A stretch of 10,762 bases of DNA from Candidatus Solibacter sp. Lineage in GTDB: Bacteria; Acidobacteriota; Terriglobia; Bryobacterales; Bryobacteraceae. Location: assembly GCA_017883345.1 (NCBI GenBank), contig JADGNT010000087.1:1-10762 (forward strand), given 5' to 3'. The position numbers and the translations under genes were made by a program. Each line of letters starts with the position of its first letter. The stretch's first letter is position 1. Positions 6,866 to 10,762 of the stretch are shown here, piece by piece. The notes under the pieces are model-generated. The model was not told where the DNA came from, searched no databases, and saw only the letters and a list, made by a program, of their open reading frames with translations.

Positions 6866-7726
6866 ATGACGCAATCTCGTTTTAACTCGGCGCTTTTTGG
6901 GCTGTCGGCCCAGGAAAACCACACGATTCGCGGTTCGATTCCCCGTTCCTTTCGAGCCTCGCTGCTCTTGCTGACGATGTGTGCGGCGCCGCATCTGCGC
7001 GCACAAGCGGCCGGCGCGCAGCCTGGTCCAGCGCCCGTCGTGCCGGATTGGGCGCTGCCGGGTTCCGCCACGCACAAACAGGTACCGCCGCCGGCGGATT
7101 TCCACCGGCCGAGCCGGAATTTCGATACGCCGATCGGCGTGTTTGAGGGCCAATCCGACATTGGCGGCGCGCTTGTTCCCGGCAGCGCCAGCTACGACGC
7201 CGGCACGAAGCAGTACACCATCAACTCCGCCGGATACAACATCTGGTACCAGCGCGATGAGTTCCGCTATCTCTGGAAGAAGATCTCCGGCGACGTTTCG
7301 CTGGCTGCCGACGTGGCGTTCCCGGATCCCAAGGGCTATGGCGACCGCAAGGCGGTCCTGGTGATTCGCCAGAACCTGGATGACGATTCCAAGGAAGCCA
7401 TGCTCGGCGAGCACGGTGTCGGGATGATCCACCTCGCACAGCGTCCGGAAAGAGGTGCGAACCTTAAGGACATGCAGTACCGTTTCGGGGGCATGCTCGC
7501 CAATGTCCGCGCCAAGCGCGTCGGAATCGAAAAGCGCGGCGATTCCATCGCCATCTTTGTCAGCCTGGAGGGCGAACCTATGCAGCAGCTCGGACCGCCG
7601 ATTACCCTGCACTTCGACGCACCTTTCTATGTGGGGATCGGCTTCTGCTCGCACTTGCCGGACAAGTCCGATAGCGCCGTGCTTTCTAATGTCCTTCTCG
7701 AGAACTCCGCGGGAAAGGTGCGCTAA
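6866..7726 (+). CDS. Secreted concanavalin/LamG-like jelly-roll protein, copy 1 (with Pro-rich linker)
   Basis: 286 residues. A long basic N-region precedes a hydrophobic core (residues 32-41, S-L-L-L-L-T) with a likely cleavage near A-Q-A (46-48), so the protein is exported. A Pro-rich linker (about 54-81) leads into a beta-rich domain at 90-282. Its signature is G-V-F-E-G-Q-S-D-I-G, then S-A-S-Y-D, Y-N-I-W, D-E-F-R-Y-L-W and I-S-G-D-V-S, the same spacing as in the two downstream genes. In acidobacteria and planctomycetes, domains of this type (DUF1349/LamG-like) accompany exported TolB-like or sugar-processing proteins; binding of carbohydrate or polymer is inferred only. GGAAGGGG precedes the ATG. 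The stop overlaps the next ATG (TAATG), implying translational coupling. The first of three tandem paralogues, it is more divergent than the other two are from each other, for example in its R-K-A-V-L-V-I-R segment. Confidence 0.8.
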   Translation: MTQSRFNSALFGLSAQENHTIRGSIPRSFRASLLLLTMCAAPHLRAQAAGAQPGPAPVVPDWALPGSATHKQVPPPADFHRPSRNFDTPIGVFEGQSDIGGALVPGSASYDAGTKQYTINSAGYNIWYQRDEFRYLWKKISGDVSLAADVAFPDPKGYGDRKAVLVIRQNLDDDSKEAMLGEHGVGMIHLAQRPERGANLKDMQYRFGGMLANVRAKRVGIEKRGDSIAIFVSLEGEPMQQLGPPITLHFDAPFYVGIGFCSHLPDKSDSAVLSNVLLENSAGKVR

Positions 7727-8370
7727 TGCGACAACTCCTGCTGATTTGCCTGCTGGCCGGTTCGGCATTCGCTCAGGCCGGCAAACTGGGCGCCTTCACC
7801 AGTTCCGACGACATCGGTGCACCGCCGATGAAAGGTTCCGCGGAGTTTGACGCGGCCACCGGGTACTACAAGATCACCGGCTCCGGCACCGACATCTGGG
7901 GCAAGGCGGACCAATTCCGCTATTTATGGCGAGAGATGTCGGGCAATTTTTCGGTCACGGCTACGGCCGAATTCCTGACGGAAGGAAACGATCACCGCAA
8001 GGCCGGCATCATGCTCCGCCAGTCCACGGACACCGATTCCCCGTACTGCGATCTGGTGATCCACGGCAACGGGATGCCGGGGGTTCAGTTCCGCAATGCC
8101 AAGGGCGACAATACCAACACGGTCGATTTTCCGATCGAAGGTCCCGGAACGTTCAAGCTCAAGTTGGTGCGGCAGGGCGCCACGATCACCGTGTCCGCTG
8201 CCAGGAAGGGCTCGCCATTGCGGGAACTCGGGCATACCAGCAGTCAGCTGGGAAGCCCGGTCTTGATCGGACTCGCCGTCAGCTCGCATACGCAGGCAGC
8301 CTCGAATACAGTGGTGTTCTCGGATGTCTCGGTAGAACAACTGGCGCCGCCGGCCGAGAGGAAACAATAA
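7726..8370 (+). CDS. Secreted concanavalin/LamG-like jelly-roll protein, copy 2
   Basis: 214 residues. A clean Sec signal peptide (M-R-Q-L-L-L-I-C-L-L..., cleavage likely A-F-A before Gln17) is followed by a single jelly-roll-like domain. Visible hallmarks are S-A-E-F-D (38-42), T-G-S-G-T-D-I-W (51-58), D-Q-F-R-Y-L-W (62-68), M-S-G-N-F-S-V-T-A (71-79), H-R-K-A-G-I-M-L-R-Q-S (90-100) and V-I-H-G-N-G-M-P-G (111-119). The K-A-G-I-M-L-R segment fits the DUF1349/LamG-like fold, in which such strands line the sheet. No catalytic residues are evident; a binding or structural role is inferred. Its ATG overlaps the stop of copy 1. It aligns without a gap to copy 3, with about 133 of 214 residues identical by my hand count. 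Confidence 0.88.
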   Translation: MRQLLLICLLAGSAFAQAGKLGAFTSSDDIGAPPMKGSAEFDAATGYYKITGSGTDIWGKADQFRYLWREMSGNFSVTATAEFLTEGNDHRKAGIMLRQSTDTDSPYCDLVIHGNGMPGVQFRNAKGDNTNTVDFPIEGPGTFKLKLVRQGATITVSAARKGSPLRELGHTSSQLGSPVLIGLAVSSHTQAASNTVVFSDVSVEQLAPPAERKQ

Positions 8371-8372
8371 CC

Positions 8373-9017
8373 ATGCGTCCACTCCTGCTCACTTGCCTGC
8401 TGGCAGCTTCGGCCTTCGCGCAAGGCGAAAACCTGGGGCCATTCACCAATTCCGGCGACGTCGGCAACCCTGCGAAGAAAGGGTCCACGGTGTTTGACGC
8501 CTTAGCCGGACAGTTTCGGATCACCGGTTCCGGCGCCAACATCTGGGCCAAGGAAGACCAGTTCCAGTACGTCTGGAAAGAGATTTCTGGCAACTTCGCG
8601 GTCACGGCGACAATGCAGTTTCTCGGCCAGGGAGCGGACCACCGCAAGGCGGGGATCATGCTCCGCCAGTCCCTGGACGCCGATTCGGCATACGGCGACA
8701 TTGTGATCCACGGCAACGGGATGCCCGGGATTCAGTGGCGGAGCAACAAGGGCGAAAACACCAGCGCGTTCGATCTCCCATTCGATGGTCCGGGGAAGTT
8801 CACGCTCAAACTGGTTCGCAACGGTGTCGGGCTGAGCGTATCGATCGCCAAGGACGGCGCGCCGCTGAAGGATGTCGCGCGCACCGAGGTGACGCTGCGA
8901 AACCCGATCCTGGTCGGGCTCGCAGTCTGCGCGCATCAAGCGGACGCATCGGAGACGGTGGTGTTTTCCGATGTGTCGGTGGAACAACTGGCGCCGCCTG
9001 CCGGCAAGAAACAATAG
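8373..9017 (+). CDS. Secreted concanavalin/LamG-like jelly-roll protein, copy 3
   Basis: 214 residues, exactly the length of copy 2 and collinear with it from signal peptide (M-R-P-L-L-L-T-C-L-L, cleavage near A-F-A before Gln17) to the C-terminal V-F-S-D-V-S-V-E-Q-L-A-P-P-A. The segments H-R-K-A-G-I-M-L-R-Q-S and V-I-H-G-N-G-M-P-G are conserved; the most divergent part is residues 160-190. The start lies 2 bp after the stop of copy 2 with GAGAGGAAA about 9 bases upstream, so the genes are co-translated from one message. Function as for copy 2: an exported beta-sandwich protein, ligand unknown. The 3' end is convergent with the minus-strand chimera gene across 54 bp, in which I see no clear terminator. 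Confidence 0.88.
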   Translation: MRPLLLTCLLAASAFAQGENLGPFTNSGDVGNPAKKGSTVFDALAGQFRITGSGANIWAKEDQFQYVWKEISGNFAVTATMQFLGQGADHRKAGIMLRQSLDADSAYGDIVIHGNGMPGIQWRSNKGENTSAFDLPFDGPGKFTLKLVRNGVGLSVSIAKDGAPLKDVARTEVTLRNPILVGLAVCAHQADASETVVFSDVSVEQLAPPAGKKQ

Positions 9018-9071
9018 CGGGTCGACCGCTCGTATCGTCCTGGCGGGACATCTTCTCTGCGCCAGTGTGCT

Positions 9072-9827
9072 TCATCTCCTGTCCAGTTGGCGCAGTGCGA
9101 ACGCATAGGCGCCTACGGCGACTGCCTCGCTGGTTCCCAGGCGGCTGATCCCGACGGCGGTGCGGCGCATTGGGTCATACAGGATTCGGCGATCGCTGCC
9201 GGGAACCTCGATACCGCGCACTTCGCCACGCAGGAAAGCATCGCGCTCCGCCGGATCGTCGATCCGGAAGGCGAGCGGCGCCAGGCGGCGCAGCGGGGTG
9301 GCGTACCCCTCATACGGCGCATTCATCGCGCGCACCAGATGGGGAAGAAAAAGCGGGTACGCGCCAGCAATGCCGCCTCCGATCACGGCCAGCATCGGCG
9401 GACACACGCAGTCCCGCCAGTTCCGGCTGTCCAATTCCAGCGGACCGTCGCCCCCTAGTAGTTTCAATTGCAGCCACCGGCGAGCGCCATTCAGAGTGAC
9501 CGTGGAGGTGCTGTTGTGGTCCAGCACATGTTCGCGGTCCTGTTTGGAGAGAACTCCCTGATCGCTCGTGGCCACCGACACCCACCGCGGCAGGTGCGCA
9601 TCCTTGATTCCGTCGGTGATCAGTTGCGCGGTGAGGTTATAGTCATAGGCGCTGGACTGGTAGGCTGGCCGATGGAGCGCCAGATTCCGATAGGTTTGAG
9701 TTTCCGGAACGAGATCCGCCGCGAAATTCTGCCGGGGATCGCCTGGATAAATCCCGACACCGCGGGTATAGGTCTGTGCGCCGAGCGTGAACAAGGCCGT
9801 CACACCCAGAACGATTAGTCTTCCCAC
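9072..9827 (-). CDS. Chimeric protein: signal peptide + discoidin-like domain fused to C-terminal ROK-kinase fragment
   Basis: 251 residues from a GTG at 9827. Residues 1-18 form a signal peptide (L-I-V-L-G-V-T-A-L-F). Residues about 45-132 look like a discoidin/F5-8C (galactose-binding-like) domain: N-L-A-L-H-R-P-A-Y-Q-S-S (48-59), L-I-T-D-G-I (69-74) and W-L-Q-L-K-L (118-123). From about residue 136 the sequence changes to the last third of a ROK-family sugar kinase: A-V-I-G-G-G-I-A-G-A (147-156), L-F-L-P (159-162), I-D-D-P-A-E (189-194), then S-R-L-G-T-S (228-233) and G-A-Y-A-F-A-L (239-245). The ROK nucleotide-binding D-x-G-x-T, catalytic Asp and Cys/His zinc motif are absent, so kinase activity is not expected. 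The join lies near 9420-9432. It is probably the scar of a deletion that fused two genes; an assembly error is the other option. The start has only a weak GGAA site. An AT-rich TTAATATAGG on the minus strand around 9850-9860 could be its -10. Confidence 0.65.
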   Translation of the reverse strand: MGRLIVLGVTALFTLGAQTYTRGVGIYPGDPRQNFAADLVPETQTYRNLALHRPAYQSSAYDYNLTAQLITDGIKDAHLPRWVSVATSDQGVLSKQDREHVLDHNSTSTVTLNGARRWLQLKLLGGDGPLELDSRNWRDCVCPPMLAVIGGGIAGAYPLFLPHLVRAMNAPYEGYATPLRRLAPLAFRIDDPAERDAFLRGEVRGIEVPGSDRRILYDPMRRTAVGISRLGTSEAVAVGAYAFALRQLDRR

Positions 9828-9967
9828 AGGGAGATTCCGATACGCGAGTCCTATATTAACTCGTGGCCGGACGCGCGGGTGGCTCAGATTTCGCACCGGC
9901 CTGCCCGCCCAACGATGCCGCAAGCCAGGCGCGCACGAGGATCTGCGCGCACAATGATCGGCGCGGA

Positions 9968-10438
9968 CTACGGCTTGTCGAGAACGAGCTTTTGCTCGCC
10001 CTCGCCCATCGCGCTCTTGAATAAGCGTGTGAGCGTCAGCATTTTGCCGTCCGCGGAAAGGGCCCATTTCTCGGACATGGTGAATTCGTTGTCGCCGAAC
10101 TGTCCCTTGGTCTCGATCCGCAGGGTGTCGCCATCCCAATTCAGGACGCTCTTGGCCGGGTTGCCGCCGAAGCCCTGATTGGTGCACTCCTTGCCGTCGG
10201 TAGTATAGGTGGCCTTCATTTCGAAGTCGCCCATCTCGCTCGACTGCTTGGTGGCGGTCGTGAGCTTGGGTTCCTCATGAGTGATCTTCAGGGTCATGGA
10301 AGTCGGCGCAGGCATCTCGCCGAAGTTGCTCTTGGCAAGGTTGAGCTTCCAGTCGCCGCTGAAATTCGGTTTGGCGAGCGCGGGCAACACCACGAGCGTC
10401 ATGACTGCGAAAGTCGCGAAAAGTCGTCTGGATGACAT
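9968..10438 (-). CDS. Small secreted lipocalin-like (beta-barrel) protein
   Basis: 156 residues. Sec signal peptide at 1-22 (R-R-L-F-A-T-F-A-V-M-T-L, cleavage after A-L-A). The mature protein begins K-P-N-F-S-G-D-W-K-L-N (23-33) and A-K-S-N-F-G (35-40). This is the G-x-W opening strand seen in a large acidobacterial family of exported lipocalin-like proteins, usually annotated only as hypothetical. Later strands include M-T-L-K-I-T-H, L-N-W-D-G-D-T-L-R-I and G-K-M-L-T-L-T-R. There are no catalytic motifs; a small-molecule binding role is the usual guess. The start has AAAGGAG 8 bases upstream of the ATG at 10438. An open frame extending upstream to 10639 has no comparable site and is rejected. 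The gene stands alone, with a 166-bp upstream gap. Confidence 0.85.
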   Translation of the reverse strand: MSSRRLFATFAVMTLVVLPALAKPNFSGDWKLNLAKSNFGEMPAPTSMTLKITHEEPKLTTATKQSSEMGDFEMKATYTTDGKECTNQGFGGNPAKSVLNWDGDTLRIETKGQFGDNEFTMSEKWALSADGKMLTLTRLFKSAMGEGEQKLVLDKP

Positions 10439-10499
10439 TTCTGCAACTCCTTTTCTCAGGTGCTCGATCCTTACGTCTGTAACCGCAAGCCCCCTGGGT

Positions 10500-10527
10500 A
10501 TTATCGCAATCGGCGCCGCGCTCAAAA
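10500..10527 (-). promoter_or_regulatory. Possible promoter of the lipocalin-like gene
   Basis: On the minus strand TTTTGA (10522-10527) and GATAAT (10500-10505) are spaced by 16 bp, with the -10 matching five of six bases. The site is about 62 bases before the ATG at 10438. The gap 10439-10604 otherwise shows nothing I can assign. Confidence 0.3.
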
Positions 10528-10604
10528 CGGCCCTCGGAGAGCGAAACGCCAGGCAATCTGTTTCGCTAGTCGCGCGGCGGCGGCAGGCACCATGACTCGG
10601 GTGC

Positions 10605-10762
10605 TTATTGCCCCGTCCGCTTGCGGATGCCTTCGCCAATTGGGCCTTCGTGGTGGAGGATCATGTTGAGCCATTCCACCATTTGGCGCTCCCAGTCGGG
10701 CACGCCGGCGAGCGTGTGCCAACTGCCCGTTCCGTGCGGACCGTTGGGAATGCGAATAATGT
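10605..10762 (-). CDS. C-terminal fragment of an alpha/beta-hydrolase-type enzyme (possibly S9 peptidase), 5' end outside window
   Basis: On the minus strand an open frame enters at the right edge and ends in TAA at 10605-10607, giving 51 residues. It reads I-I-R-I-P-N-G-P-H-G-T-G-S-W, then W-E-R-Q-M-V-E-W-L-N-M-I-L and a short tail ending R-T-G-Q. A beta strand followed by P-x-G-x-H-G, with the His as the last catalytic residue, and then a C-terminal amphipathic helix with W-x-R-Q-x-x-x-W-L, is the usual ending of S9 prolyl-oligopeptidase-type and related alpha/beta hydrolases. The rest of the gene, including the nucleophile, is outside the window. No start codon lies in the window. Assignment to S9 is tentative; dienelactone hydrolase-type esterases end similarly. 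Confidence 0.6.
   Translation of the reverse strand, partial: IIRIPNGPHGTGSWHTLAGVPDWERQMVEWLNMILHHEGPIGEGIRKRTGQ

Larger units (their letters stand above)
7726..9017 (+). repeat. Tandem gene duplication, 647-bp period
   Basis: The copy 2 and copy 3 coding regions are each 645 bp and are separated by 2 bp, so equivalent bases lie 647 bp apart from start codon to stop codon without net indels. Identical DNA blocks include GAACAACTGGCGCCGCC at 8335-8351 and 8982-8998, and longer blocks over the I-M-L-R-Q-S and I-H-G-N-G-M-P codons. This indicates a recent tandem duplication, or gene conversion between the two. Confidence 0.8.

Noticed and set aside
6740..7768. 342-residue open frame on the minus strand opposite jelly-roll copy 1.
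   Set aside because: It is antisense to a gene with a signal peptide and family signature. Its composition is Arg/His/Gly-rich shadow, as is common in GC-rich DNA.
7926..8372. Upstream extension of copy 3 into the copy 2 coding region (363-residue reading).
   Set aside because: The extension is the out-of-frame shadow of copy 2. The ATG at 8373 has its own ribosome site and signal peptide.
9828..10187. Upstream extension of the chimera gene to 10187.
   Set aside because: It overlaps the lipocalin-like gene in another frame and would place the signal peptide internally.
1..10762. CRISPR arrays, tRNA or rRNA genes, insertion sequences, defence systems.
   Set aside because: No regular short repeats, tRNA-like cloverleaf, transposase or nuclease-type gene was seen. 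The genes are catabolic or exported proteins.

Overview
The window is GC-rich, tightly packed and free of RNA genes or recognisable mobile elements. It looks like chromosomal DNA of an acidobacterium, most likely a Solibacter-type organism. That is inferred from the style of the genes: many short Tat-exported or Sec-exported catabolic proteins, Tat-tagged TIM-barrel isomerases, signal-peptide jelly-roll proteins, a lipocalin-like stress or housekeeping protein of the kind that opens FSGDWKLN, and a discoidin-type exported protein. No marker gene proves the taxonomy.

Layout. 1-704 (+) is the 3' part of a multi-module VOC (glyoxalase/dioxygenase fold) gene. It is followed at once by a Tat-exported amidohydrolase-like gene, 731-1783 (+), with an atypical metal site. 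Convergent to it, only 11 bp away, is a Tat-exported xylose-isomerase-like TIM barrel, 1795-2649 (-). It is divergent from a Tat-exported aldo/keto reductase, 2784-3755 (+), across a 134-bp promoter region that contains a perfect 9-bp inverted repeat. Convergent to the reductase is a large secreted protein, 3788-5614 (-), with the general architecture of a GH42-like glycosidase (barrel, GATase-like domain, C-terminal beta region). It is divergent across 199 bp from a second Tat-exported TIM-barrel isomerase, 5814-6689 (+).

After a 176-bp gap comes a three-gene run of related secreted concanavalin/LamG-like proteins: 6866-7726, 7726-8370 and 8373-9017 (+). The first two are coupled by a TAATG overlap. 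The last two are exact-length tandem duplicates (214 codons each, 647-bp period). The remaining genes are on the minus strand. 9072-9827 appears to be an in-frame chimera of a signal peptide plus discoidin domain and the C-terminal third of a ROK-family sugar kinase. 9968-10438 encodes a small secreted lipocalin-like protein. 10605-10762 is the 3' end of an alpha/beta-hydrolase gene, possibly an S9 peptidase, that runs out of the window.

Taken together, the four Tat-exported enzymes (amidohydrolase-like, two isomerases/epimerases, aldo/keto reductase) and the secreted glycosidase-like and jelly-roll proteins suggest extracytoplasmic processing of a sugar or glycoside. The gene orientations show at least four transcription units, so this is a functional neighbourhood and not one operon. 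The clearest anomalies are the discoidin-ROK chimera, the amidohydrolase with several metal-ligand positions replaced, and the recently duplicated jelly-roll genes.
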